Assembly: GCA_954871275.1 (NCBI GenBank)
Contig: OX940980.1
Coordinates: 28,289,189-28,353,188, forward strand
Origin: Leptopterna dolabrata
Lineage: Eukaryota; Arthropoda; Insecta; Hemiptera; Miridae
Length of the DNA: 64,000 nt
Reading direction: 5' to 3'
Part shown: positions 32,424 through 42,462 of the stretch, in pieces
How the letters are laid out: each line of letters starts with the position of its first letter
How positions within the stretch are numbered: the stretch's first letter is position 1
Position numbers and translations under genes: made by a program
Notes under the pieces: model-generated
What the model was told of the DNA's origin: nothing
Seen by the model: the letters and a program-made list of their open reading frames with translations, nothing else
The model's database searches: none

Positions 32424-32849
32424 TTGGTGGGGAGAGGGTTTTGGCGGCGCCGTGAGGCGGGGCCGGCAGGTTGGTGGCCCTGGCGGTAGGTGTGGAGGGG
32501 CCGTTCCGGGGTGGGGGAATGGTAGTTGGTAGGGGAAGAGGTCGGGCGGCGCCGTAAGGCGCGGCCGGCAGGTTGGTGGCCCTGGTGGCGGGCGTGGAGG
32601 GGCCGTTCCTGGGTGGGGGAATGGTTGGTGGTGGGGCGAGGGGTTTGGCGGCGCTGCTAGGCGTGTTTGGAGGGCTGGCGGCCGCGGCGGCGGCGTAGGA
32701 GGGGTAGCGTTGTTTGGTGGTGGTGGTGTGAATTCGGGCCGGGGGGGGGGGGGGGGGGGGGGGGGGTTGGTGGGGGTCCCCCCCGTGTTGGCGAGGAGGG
32801 GGGCCTGCCGGATTTACCGGCGGGTGTCCGCGTTTCCCTGCTTGGAGGG

Positions 32850-33626
32850 GAAGGAGCAGGGGGGTTGGCATTTGCGGGCCTCCCCACCGAAGTTTACATG
32901 GTAGAAACACCGGTGGGGGGGGGGTCCGCGGGGAGGTATGCGGTCTTGGAGGGGCGAGGTGTGGCGGAGGGGGTCGCAGCGGCCGGGGACCTTCCCCTAC
33001 GTTGTTCTCGAGGAGGGGTGGGGCGGCGTTCGGGTGACAGCTGGCGCCGGCGGTCCGTGGAGGGGGCTCGGCGGCGCTCGTTGGAGAGGGGTCGGCGCCT
33101 GTCGAGGGAGGGGGGTCGGCTCCGTTCGCGTGACGCGGTGCGGTCATGTCGAGGGGGGGAGGCGCGGGGCGTGCGGACCTCGCTGACGCTGGCGGCTGCG
33201 GTGAGGTCGTGGACCGTGTCTGCGAGGCGAAGCAGGGGCTCGTCTGGGCCGTCAAGATGGCTGGCGAGCGCCATCTGGATGGGGTGGGGAAGGGCGCGCA
33301 GCCAGAAGGTGCGCGCGATGTCGGCCGTCATGATCCCCTGTAGTTGGTGTCGCAGCCGGCGGTAGAGGTGGGAGGGCTTGAGGTCGCCGAGGTGCTGTGG
33401 TTGCGATAGGGCGGCGACTCGGGCGATTTTCGATGGTTGGTAGAGGGTGATGAGGCGGCTGCGGAGGTCGTCGTACGCAGTGGCGGCGTCGGGTGAGATG
33501 TCCGACGTTTGTAGGAGGATGTCGTAAGGCAGTAGGGATATGATCCGTGAGTAGCGGGTTTTCTGACTGCGGATGTTGGCGGCCGAGAACGCAGCGTCTA
33601 CCTGAAAAAACCATAGAGCGGGATCG
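32850..33626 (-). pseudogene. gag of the LTR element, N-truncated and frameshifted
   Basis: From the LTR junction the minus strand reads DPALWFFQVDAAFSAANI and on through LLPYDIL and ALPHPIQMALASHL, the capsid fold typical of Ty3/gypsy gag in arthropods. An Arg/Ser/Pro-rich stretch follows, then a stop at about 32894. In a shifted frame at 32855-32911 lies a zinc knuckle (CFYHVNFGGEARKCQPPC). The shift coincides with a 10-G run at 32915-32924, so it may be an assembly indel or a real one. The start codon is lost in the junction deletion. Gag forms the particle that packages the element RNA. Confidence 0.7.
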
Positions 33627-33903
33627 TGAGAGGAGGAGCAAGGTAGAGGAGAGAAGAGAGAGAGCTAGTTAGAGGAAGTGTCGAATGAAGCTAAAGCCCC
33701 AGGATCCAGGGTTTTATAGGAACTGGAGGCCTCTCCCTCCAACTCCCTGTTGGGAGTTGGTGGTGGGGCCCCAGGTTGTGTCCCTGGGTTCTGTGGCTTG
33801 TCTCCCCACTCAGTTGTTTATTGACGGAAACTAAGTTTGGCATTAGAATGTTGGTGAGAGCTTAAAGTTACTAGTGGAGTGTTCCCGGGAGGGACTCACG
33901 ACA
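33627..33903 (-). repeat. 5' LTR, truncated (277 bp)
   Basis: Matches 29795-30071 with a single difference (A at about 30063 versus C). The U5 side, equivalent to 29546-29794, is missing together with the primer-binding site and the gag start. Confidence 0.8.
33712..33718 (-). promoter_or_regulatory. TATA box of 5' LTR
   Basis: TATAAAA on the minus strand with TTCATTC about 28 bp downstream. The 3' LTR carries the same box at 29880-29886. Confidence 0.6.
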
Positions 33904-34555
33904 TGTATGTTTTGGTTCTAGTTTTTCATCAGTTAAGGGGGTACATTTTGTAGACGCGCATTTATCTTCTGATCTGGTGTACCTATCTTAACACTGGAAG
34001 CCCTAAATTTGTCAATAGGTGTAATTGTACTTTCCAGTCAGCGGTTGATATAACTCTACCTTCTCCAATTATTTCTTCGAGTTTGGATTGGCGGGTTCTT
34101 CCCGACCCGCTAGCAGCGGATCACTACCCCATCATGTTCAAATCAGACACATTGCACATACCTACCTGCTCATATTCGCTTTCCCACTAGGAAATGGAAA
34201 ACTGATGATGTTAACTGGGAAACGTTTCGCGAATGTTTGAGGGATATATCCGGATCTTCCTACCTCCTATTCCAGTTTAATGTTTAATATTGATAAGGCC
34301 TGTGACAGGTCGATTCCAAAATTGAAACCTTACTCCTCAGCGTGTACAGGGGCAAGCTGGTGGACCCCTGAATGTCAGTTATTGTCTAATGAGCGTGACG
34401 TTGCGGCAAGGCAATGCGAAGACCCCAAAATCGTACACATTTCGTAAATTACAGTAATAAGCATGAAACATTCCGCAAAGCGTGAGTCGTAGAAAGGTTA
34501 TTATGGTTCCTTTAATAAATCGACATCAATTAGAGAAATTTAGAGAAACCTCAAG

Positions 34556-35917
34556 TCTTTGAAAAATAGGAAAACTGGTAATATAGTTTCATTAAAGCCT
34601 GATGAATGGGTACTCGATTTATTAGATAATTATGCTCCACCTTTCGTACGAAATGTCACTCCTTTCCTTGTTGATTATAATATTGAAATCATTAACCATT
34701 TTCTTACCAGTCCGTTCACAGAACATGAACTCACAGTCGCTGTGAACAGTCGCAATAATACATCTCCAGGGTTGGATAAAATAACCTATCCCATTCTATG
34801 TCAACTTCCTAACGAGAATGAATTCAGTTTTGAGTTTATTTAATGAGTTCTGGTTCGAAGGGGCTTACTCCACGGAGTGGTCCAAGGTGGAACTCATTCC
34901 ACTGCTGAAACCTGGCAAAACCCCCAATGAATGGTCATCCTTTAGATTAATCTCATTATCTTTCTGCAATCTTAAATCTTTTGAACTACTGGTGAATAAT
35001 CGTTTAGAATGGTAGGTCGAATCCAAGGGTATTCTGGAAGGGATTTCTTCCGCTCGAAATCCATAAAATAACCTGTGTTCCAACCCCTAAGGTACCCTAT
35101 GGTGCCTTATGGTCGAACTTTTTTGTAGTATACACAATTCCTTAGCTAACGGAAGGATAACATTGGGCTTATTTGTAGACTTCTCTCGTGCGTATGACTG
35201 CGTGCGATTTGATGTTCTATGTGAATGTTTGACGAAGGAAAACATGCCCCCGAAATTTAGTAGGTTTGATTTCTCAGAGGGAAGTCATCCTTAGGGTCAA
35301 CGATAGCGTATATGGACCGAGAAACGTCTATCAGGGTCTCCCTCAAGGTGGGATTTTGAGCCCCTTACTGTATGCTCTGTATGTGAGTGATATTGAATCG
35401 ACTTTGACTGGAAACGTTCGCATATTACAGTACGCCGACGGCGTGTGTGTTTATGTTGAATGCGATGAGTTATAGCACGGTTTGAATCAACTTAGTCGAT
35501 TTGTTGAAAATCTTCACGATTTGTCATTAAAGAAAGGTTTGACACTGTCTCCGGAAAAATCCGTTCACAAGGAAAAGGAAGCTTGATCTGAGAGGGTCTG
35601 TAGTTTAGAGTACTGGTCAGTTTCCAGTCCGTAACGAAGTGAAATTCCTTGGGTTATGGTTGAATAAGATCCTAACGTGGAAAAACCATGTCGATCACGT
35701 CCTTAACAAGGGTGAACAATATTTGAATATTATGAGAATGCTCGTCCACTGTAAATGTGGAGCAGACCCTAATATAGCTTTAATGTTTTACAAAGCCAGA
35801 ATCCGCGCAATAATTGACTTTGGCTCCGTTTTTTATGGCCAAGCTTGTTTATCACACCTCACAAAAATGATCCAGCTTGCAGTACAAATTCTTAAGGACT
35901 TGTTTAGGTTTTCTTAA
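34556..35917 (+). pseudogene. LINE reverse transcriptase remnant
   Basis: Blocks in order: NNTSPGLDKITYPIL (34.75 kb), WSKVELIPLLKPGK (34.88 kb), LGLFVDFSRAYDCVRFDVL with the first catalytic Asp (35.17 kb), YQGLPQGGILSPLLYALYVS (35.33 kb), then LQYADG at about 35428-35442 where YADD is expected, and FLGLWLNKILTWKNHVDHVL (35.64 kb). The second Asp of the active site is Gly, and there are several stops and frame changes. Confidence 0.8.
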
Positions 35918-36234
35918 AACTACACCTATTGATGTAATTTAGCCGAGTCAGGGGAAGTACCACTCCATTTGCGAAGATCACTACTATCAGACCGCTACAT
36001 GTTACGCTTGAAAGCTATAGAGTCGGTGATTCTAAATGATACAGCGAAACTGAGCGTAAATGTTTTGATTCAACGGAAATGGAGAAAGAAAGAGTCACCT
36101 GCTATTTTGCCAAGCTTCACACAAGACTATTGTGATCTGTCTATGATGTGGACAGCCCATAGTCCATCTCAGTCCAGGTAATGTATATTAAACAACAGGA
36201 TATTTCGTCAAATATCGTAAATATTAAATTTTTA

Positions 36235-37300
36235 GAGTAGGTATTGATGGTTTAATCATTTTCACGGATGGTTCCAAAGATTTAGATGCAGTAGGTTGCG
36301 GCTTTTGGTTTATTATTCTGTGAATAATACACCTATGTATTCGCTCAGCAAAAAATTTTTATAACACCCCCTCAAACTTTTTTCTTTTCCGTTTCAAGGT
36401 GCGTAGATTCCAAAAATGCAATGTCCGTCCGCCGTCCGCCGTACGCCGTATCACGTGTACAGGCTTCATTTTAGATCTAAAAAAGTCGTTCTTTCGCACA
36501 CATGCTCCATTTGGGCCCTAGTTGTGTCCCGAAACTTTTCAGCCCGATCGGAATATACCCAGGGGTGTTATGAGTGAAAATGTGTGTAAAAATAGGTACT
36601 TTTTGCGTTTTAGCAACATGTTAGTAAAATGAGCTTTTGAGGTATCGTTTTCCATGTTTTTGGGGACGAGAATACCGAATATGAAGTCGATTTTGACCAA
36701 AGACGCGGAAATTGAGGTTTTACCATTGGTTCAGCTCCCAAAATTGGTTTTTTTTTAGTCAAAAACCTGGAAAACTGTCTGAAATCACCATCAATGTGTA
36801 TACTAACATTAGAAAAAGTGTAAACAGCTGAATCAAGACCATTAAATCGCACTACCAATGATCAAAGATGATCTGGGGGAAAAAAAAGTGTACCTATTTC
36901 ATGTTTTGGGGGCCAAAATTGGTGGAAATCATCAGGAATAGCTATTTCAATCATTCCACATGAAAGAAACTATAAATTTAACTGCCAACAAGAATCTCTA
37001 GAACTCCAATAGAATAATAAACCCATGTGACAAGGACTTTGCAGCGTTTTTTAAATGTAACAAACTCTTTTCACAGGAAATTATAGCTATTCTGCAAGCT
37101 TTGGAATATGTTGCTTTTCAGCCGGAAACTAATACGTATCTCAACATAACGATTTTCTCAGATTCGTTGAGCGCTCTAACGTTGTTGAAAGGTGGACCTC
37201 GAAGAGCCCGCAGTCCATTAATAGGAAGTCTGCTGTCCAGATTGTTGGATCTCAGAATCTCAGTGTTCATGGGATGTCTGTTAGCTTTGTCTGGATAAAG
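36235..37300 (+). pseudogene. LINE RNase H remnant, split by element A1
   Basis: IIFTDGSKDLDAVGCGF ends at the insertion (36306). After element A1, from 37047, KCNKLFSQEIIAILQALEY (the Glu block) and FSDSLSALTLL (the second Asp block) follow. These are the catalytic blocks of a LINE RNase H. Confidence 0.75.
36307..37046 (+). mobile_element. Helentron-like element, family A copy A1
   Basis: Starts GGTTTATTATTCTGTGAATA after TTTT and ends GACTTTGCAGCG before TTTTTT, in the RNase H region of the LINE. The terminal GGTTTATTATTC is matched by GAATAATAAACC about 27 bp inside the right end. 740 bp, complete. Confidence 0.75.
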
Positions 37301-37672
37301 GCACATTGCGGTATAGAATATATTGAAGGGGTGGACAAGTTGGCAAAGGAAGGGGGAATAAATGGCAATTATCTGGATGTCAATACCTTAGGAAGACTTT
37401 TATTCCTCCATTTATAAGTATTATAGAATGAAGTGGGAGAATTTGTATACAAGTTCAAGTAAAGGTATTCAAGTATATTATAAAGGTATTCATCCCGTTC
37501 CTCCTCCTGTACCTTAATAGGGGTATGGTCTTGACCATGTCTAGACTCCGATCTAACAACGGTATCTGTGCTGCCTACAAATTTAAAATGCAGATCGTAG
37601 ACACCCCAGTATGCCAGGCGTGTGTTTTGGAGGAAGGAGCGTTGGAGCATATGATGATGCTTTGTCCCTTTT

Positions 37673-39510
37673 GGTTTATTATTCTGTGAATAATACACCT
37701 ATGTATTCGCTCAGCAAAAAATTTTTATAACACCCCCTCAAACTTTTTTCTTTTCCGTTTCAAGGTGCGTAGATTCCAAAAATGCAATGTCCGTACGCCG
37801 TCCGCCGTACGCCGTATCACGTCTACAGGCTTCATTTTCGGTCTAAAAAAGTCGTTCTTTCGCACACATGCTCCATTTGGGCCCTAGTTGTGTCCCAAAA
37901 CTTTTCAGCCCGATCGGAATATACCCAGGGTTGTTATGAGTGAAAATGTGTGTAAAAATAGGTACTTTTTGCGTTTTAGCAACATGTTAGTAACGTGAGC
38001 TTCTGAGATATCATTTTCCATGTTTTTGGGGACGAGAAGACCGAATATGAAGTCGATTTTGACCAAAGAGTGGAAAATTGAGTTCTACCAAATGTTCAGC
38101 TCCCAAAATTTATTTTTTATGAGTGAAAAACCAGGGAAATCGTCTGAAAACACCATCAGTTTGTATAATAACACTGGAAAAAGTGTCAACGCGTGGATCA
38201 AGACGATTAAATGGCACTAACAATGATCAAACATAGTTAAAAAAAAAAAAACGCTGCAAATCCCTGCACAACGGTTTATTATTTTGTATAGAATACCCTC
38301 CTGTTACAGATCACAGCTCTATGTATAGATAACCCTTCTGTATAATATGATATGTACTATTCTATTATATACATATTATGTAGATCGCAGACCCTCCGTA
38401 GGTTAGTACCTAACCCCGTACTCGTTACTAGGTACCTACCTAAATCACGAGTTAAATGTTGCTAAAATAATTCTGCCGATGACAAACAGTACCTAACAAA
38501 AAGAAACACACATAATGAAGTTCTGAAAAGAAATTGTTGATGAGGAGTGAAAAAAGTTGCAAAAGTACCTACCAACAAACTCCAGCCCCTTCTACGTAGA
38601 TGGTATAATGAACCGTTGTGTAATAATTTACCGTTGAGTAATGATTTACCGTAGTAATAATTTACCCATCAATAATACTTCAACGTTTGTTCACGTTTCA
38701 CTACCTACCAACAAACTCCAAAAGAGCCATCATTTTTCAAGCGAAATAATATCACAGAACAACCAACTCGACTTCATACTCCGCCAATATAATCAGGTGA
38801 TCCCTACCAATGATTGGCCGTATTCACAAATTCCTATTGTGGGCGCGTCTCTGGTTACGAGATTTGGTTTGAATTGTATATAATTTCATTCACACTGGAG
38901 TCGAAAATGCCTGTCGGTGCAAACTTCGGGGCCTTACTGTGAACGAACGGCTGGACGTACGATGCTCCGGATGGTCTTAAAAAACTCGCAAGTTCAAGAA
39001 CTATTTAAAACCGTAAAAATATTTACGTAAAAAAATGGTATAGGCGTTTTGAAAATTTCAACCCCTATTTTGAACCCCTTAGAGATGACTCACAGTAACG
39101 TCGAGCTTCGAGGACCAACTAGACGCCGAACGGAACCTATAACCCGAATTTCATCAATTTTTTTTTCATGGTAACTAAGAAAAGTGGCCCGTACGGCGTA
39201 CGGCGTACGGCGGACAGACAGAAATATTTTTATTGCAGTTTTGGATTCTACATACCTTGAAACGTAAACCATCAAATTTTGAGGGGGGTAAGAATTTTTT
39301 TTTTCATGCTCGATTCCAATGGTTCATTATTGAAAATAATAAACCAAAAGGAGCGTACCTAATTTGTGTTTTAGGGGCCAAAATTAATGGAAACCATCAG
39401 AAATAGCTATTTTGATTATTACGCATGAAAGAAACAATAAATGAACAGCCAACATTTCTGTAGGTATGTCCAATAGAATAATAAACCCATATGACAAGGA
39501 CTTTGCAGCG
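37673..39510 (+). mobile_element. Helentron-like element, family A copy A2, split by B2
   Basis: Left part 37673-38251 and right part 39346-39510 together form one family A element. It is inserted in the LINE at CCCTTTT. Its internal A tract was the target of B2. Confidence 0.75.
38252..39345 (-). mobile_element. Helentron-like element, family B copy B2 (complete)
   Basis: Starts CGCTGCAAATCCCTGCACAA after an A run and ends AATAATAAACC before AAAA. 1094 bp; the reference copy for the family because it has no insertion. It sits in A2 without a target duplication. Confidence 0.75.
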
Positions 39511-39514
39511 TTTT

Positions 39515-40268
39515 GGTTTATTATTCTCTGAATAATACACCTATGTAATCGCTCAGCAAAAAATTTTTATAACCCCCCCTCAAACTTTTTTCTTTTCCGT
39601 TTCAAGGTGCGTAGATTCAAAAAATGCAATGTCCGTCCGCCGTACGCCGTCCGCCGTCCGCCGTCCGCCGTATCACGTGTACAGGCTTCATTTTCGGTCT
39701 AAAAAAGTCGTTCTTTCGCACACATGCTCCATTTGGGCCCTAGTTGTGTCCCGAAACTTTTCAGCCCGATCGGAATATACCCAGGGGTGTTGTGAGTGAA
39801 AATGTGTGTAAAAATAGGTACTTTTTGCGTTTTAGCAACATGTTGGTAACATGAGCTTTTGAGGTATCGTTTTCCATGTTTTTGGGGACGAGAAGATCGA
39901 ATATGAGGTCGATTTTGGCCAAGGAGTGGAAAATTGAGGTTGTACCAGATGTTCAGCTACCAAAATTGATTTTTTATGAGGCAAAAACCTGCGAAATCGT
40001 CTGAAATCACCATCAATTTGTAGAATAGCACTAGGAAAAGTTTCAACACGTAGATCAAGACGATTAAGTGGCACTACCGATGATCATGGATAATTTGAAA
40101 AAAAAAAAAAAAGGTCGTACCTACCTAATTTGTGTTTTGGGGGCCAAAATTGGTGGAAACCATCAGAAATAGCTATTTCAATTATTTCACATGAAACAAA
40201 CAATAAATGTAGGTACAGCCAACATTTCTGTAGAATAATAAACCCCATGTGACAAGGACTTCGCAGCG
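39515..40268 (+). mobile_element. Helentron-like element, family A copy A3
   Basis: Directly follows A2 with only TTTT between, head to tail. Ends GACTTCGCAGCG before TTTTT. Complete; 754 bp. Confidence 0.75.
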
Positions 40269-40507
40269 TTTTTCAAAAGGGATTACACCCCTCCTCGACC
40301 ATCCGTTCAATTACCACCAATTGGTTAGAAATATCAACTTTTATAAGTATATTAATTTATGAATTTTTCAATGACTTGAATGTTTGTGTGTAACTGAAGC
40401 AAGAAGGTAGGAAACAGAGTTACTGTAATGTAAAGTTGTTTTATGATCTGTTTTAGTCAGTACTTGGCAAAATGTATTTCTGTACAATGCAAAAAAAAAA
40501 AAAAAAA

Positions 40508-40757
40508 TTATTCCTGATTTTCATCAGGTATTCCATATCTTTTGTGAGCTTCTTTGGTCAGTTCCAGTAATTCGCATTGCCCGATTGATTTTCGCATTGT
40601 ATCAAAACAAATCATGTCTGAAAACGCACTCCAACCCTTCACTTGACCATTATATATTACCACTGCTCCGTTAACATGACAAGGAATCTGCATCAAAAGC
40701 CTCGTGCCTTTGTATACCCATACACGTAGGTTTTCTCGATCTTCTCAGTCACCGGAC
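40508..40757 (-). CDS. Coding-looking terminal exon, unrecognised
   Basis: On the minus strand the frame runs from about 40757 (just after an AG at a CTGAG acceptor-like site) to a TAA at 40508. It includes LRVWVYKGTRLLMQIPCHVN, then GAVVIYNGQVKGWSAFSDMI and LTKEAHKRYGIPDENQE. Residue choice looks like real protein and not translated repeat: balanced composition with alternating polar and non-polar stretches. I do not recognise the family. The LINE poly-A tail ends exactly at the stop codon, and a foldback element lies about 30 bp upstream of the exon, so the gene may be broken or its other exons may lie beyond 41.4 kb. It could also be a piece of an unknown transposon. Confidence 0.4.
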
Positions 40758-40786
40758 TAAGTGCTACAGAACTCCAAGGTTCAATA

Positions 40787-41377
40787 TATAGCATTAGCAC
40801 TTTGAATTGAATCTTTCGCGAATTGAATTAAACTTTTCGCCAAATGAATTAAACTTTACGCAAATTGAATTAAAATTTACGCAAATTGAATTAAACCTTT
40901 CGCAATTTGGATTAAACTATACGAAATTTGAATTGAACCTTGGGTATCACCTTTTTTCTTTTTTTTTACAGAATGTTCAACAAAATTTATTTTGAAGAAC
41001 ACAAAAATGTATAAACAAATGGAGGCTAACAAGCAGATAAGGTTCCACTAAAGACTATTTCTTGGACATTTACACGATAAAGAACATGGAGGCCCTGAGA
41101 AGGAATATAAAGATAGGTAGATAAGAAGGAGAAGGGGTGCTGTACAATTGGACAGAGATGGGTCATTGTTCCCTCTTTATTTTTTTAGCTTTTCAACTAT
41201 GTAGGTTTAATTCAAACTGTGAAAAGTTTAATTCAAATCGCGTATAGTTTAATTCAATTTGCGAAAGGTTTAATTCAAATTGTGAAAGGTTTAATTCAGT
41301 TTGGGTAAAGTTTAATTCATTTGGCGAAAAGTTTAATTCAATTCGCGAAAGGTTTAATTCAATGTGCGAATGCTATA
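40787..41377. mobile_element. Foldback element with 22-bp tandem units in both arms
   Basis: Left arm (40787-40945) and right arm (41205-41377) are inverted. Each consists of about six to seven units of roughly 22 bp, GAATTAAACTTTTCGC-like, and the outer ends read TATAGCATT and AATGCTATA. The loop of about 260 bp is unrelated sequence. The layout is like Foldback elements, whose long inverted repeats are built of short tandem units. Confidence 0.65.
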
Positions 41378-42182
41378 GACATGACACTGTCAGCTGTCCG
41401 AGCTGTCGCCCGTGAGCTCTAATGAGATGAATGTACAGGCCGGAAAGTGCAACAGTTGTTGAAAATCCACAAGCGAAAAGCGCGAGTACAAATATACGCA
41501 GCCTAACGACTAGGTATACCGACCTACAAGTTTATGCCTAAACTGCCAACAAGAACAAGTTTGTTAATTAGGAGAGAAATATAAATTTATTATAATAAAA
41601 CAATAGTTCTTTATTTGAAAATATTTTTTATATTTTAATTTTTTATAAAATTCTCATCTTTTTAATTTTTCTAATTTTTTGTACTAAGTACTTTCTTCTT
41701 CATTCCTGTTATACGTACTGGACCACTGACGTACTGGAGTAGTAATATTTTGTCATATCTTGCAGCCACGTAAAAACTGACGTACCATCCGCTAAAATAC
41801 TGTCACACTCAAATACAAATTGTAGATTCCGACGCGTGGGTAGGTAGGTAGTAAGAATTATTAATTCATGCACTATGCCAACATGCACAAGATCTTCGAG
41901 CCCTCGTCTTATACCGCTCCGATATATGTAGCTTGTGTAAAATAAGTTCTTCCTCCATACTCTAGGGCAGGCTCTCGATAAACTTCCTTCGTTGACAGGG
42001 AGGCAATCGCTCTTAAAGCACCAACCTAAGGCTTCGAATCATCTGACGGAAACTGGACACAGATAAAGTGGGAACGCTGCGAATGGCCGAGTTCAGTAAA
42101 CAGTGGTTGATGCTGACACAAGTGGTCTTACCTAGTTAGTTAGGTACTTTAAAAAACCTTGAGCTTATGGATAGGAGCTTAT
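41378..42182. other. Intergenic, nothing recognised
   Basis: AT-rich; no exon or repeat recognised. Confidence 0.35.
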
Positions 42183-42462
42183 GGATTATTCTATGAATAA
42201 TACACCTATGTATTCGGTCAGCAAAAAATTTTTATAACAACCTCTCAAAATTTTTTGTTTTCCGTTTCAAGGTGCGTAGATTCCAAAAATTCAATGTCCG
42301 TCCGCCCTATCACGTGTACCGGCTTCATTTTCTGTCTAAAAAAGTCGTTCTTTCGCAAACATGCTCCATTTGGGCCCTAGTTGTGTTCCGAAACTTTGCA
42401 GCCCGATCGGAATATACCCAGGGGTGTTATGAGTGAAAATGTGCATAAAAATAGGTACTTTT
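42183..42462 (+). mobile_element. Helentron-like element, family A copy A4 (5' part only)
   Basis: Begins GGATTATTCTATGAATAAT, a mutated family start, and follows the family to ATAGGTACTTTT, where A5 is inserted. The rest of A4 was not found after A5. Confidence 0.65.

Larger units (their letters stand above)
29546..33903 (-). mobile_element. Defective Ty3/gypsy-type LTR retrotransposon inserted in the LINE
   Basis: Flanked by TGTAT on both sides (29541-29545 and 33904-33908). The element is read on the minus strand: 5' LTR remnant (33627-33903), gag, protease, start of reverse transcriptase, a long G-rich filler, then the full 3' LTR (29546-30071). The two LTRs differ at one base in 277 shared positions, so the insertion is recent. 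Most of pol (YxDD, RNase H, integrase) is absent, as are 249 bp of the 5' LTR and the start of gag. GC content and homopolymers differ sharply from the surroundings. Confidence 0.85.
29133..34140 (+). pseudogene. LINE endonuclease domain remnant, interrupted
   Basis: The first part reads LQWNARSL, then a broken frame with ISETWLNSS (the catalytic Glu block) and GDFNVHHMY (the GDFN block). After the LTR element, from 33909, it resumes in a shifted frame with AVDITLPSP and LPDPLAADHYPIMF, the SDHxP catalytic His block with the Ser replaced by Ala. The APE-type endonuclease nicks target DNA for retrotransposition. Stops and frame changes make this copy inactive. Confidence 0.7.
37520..40350 (+). 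pseudogene. LINE C-terminal Cys/His knuckle and tail, split
   Basis: VCQACVLEEGALEHMMMLCP is a C-x2-C-x8-H-x4-C knuckle ending at 37672. Reading resumes at 40274 with KGITPLLDHPFNYH and a stop, after three Helentron-like elements. The 3' UTR and 17-A tail follow. Confidence 0.65.
29130..40507 (+). mobile_element. Decayed I-group LINE, split by an LTR element and Helentron-like elements
   Basis: In order on the + strand: endonuclease start (29133-29545), LTR insertion (29546-33903), endonuclease end, reverse transcriptase (34.5-35.9 kb), RNase H (split by element A1), a Cys/His knuckle (to 37672), the block A2/B2/A3, the last residues, a 3' UTR and a 17-A tail (40491-40507). Having both an APE endonuclease and an RNase H places it near the I/LOA/R1 clades. 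Many stops and frameshifts show that it is dead. The 5' limit is unknown. Confidence 0.75.

Noticed and set aside
32667..33365. 232-codon Gly/Arg-rich plus-strand frame
   Set aside because: Antisense to gag in a G-rich stretch; the minus strand carries the real gag motifs.
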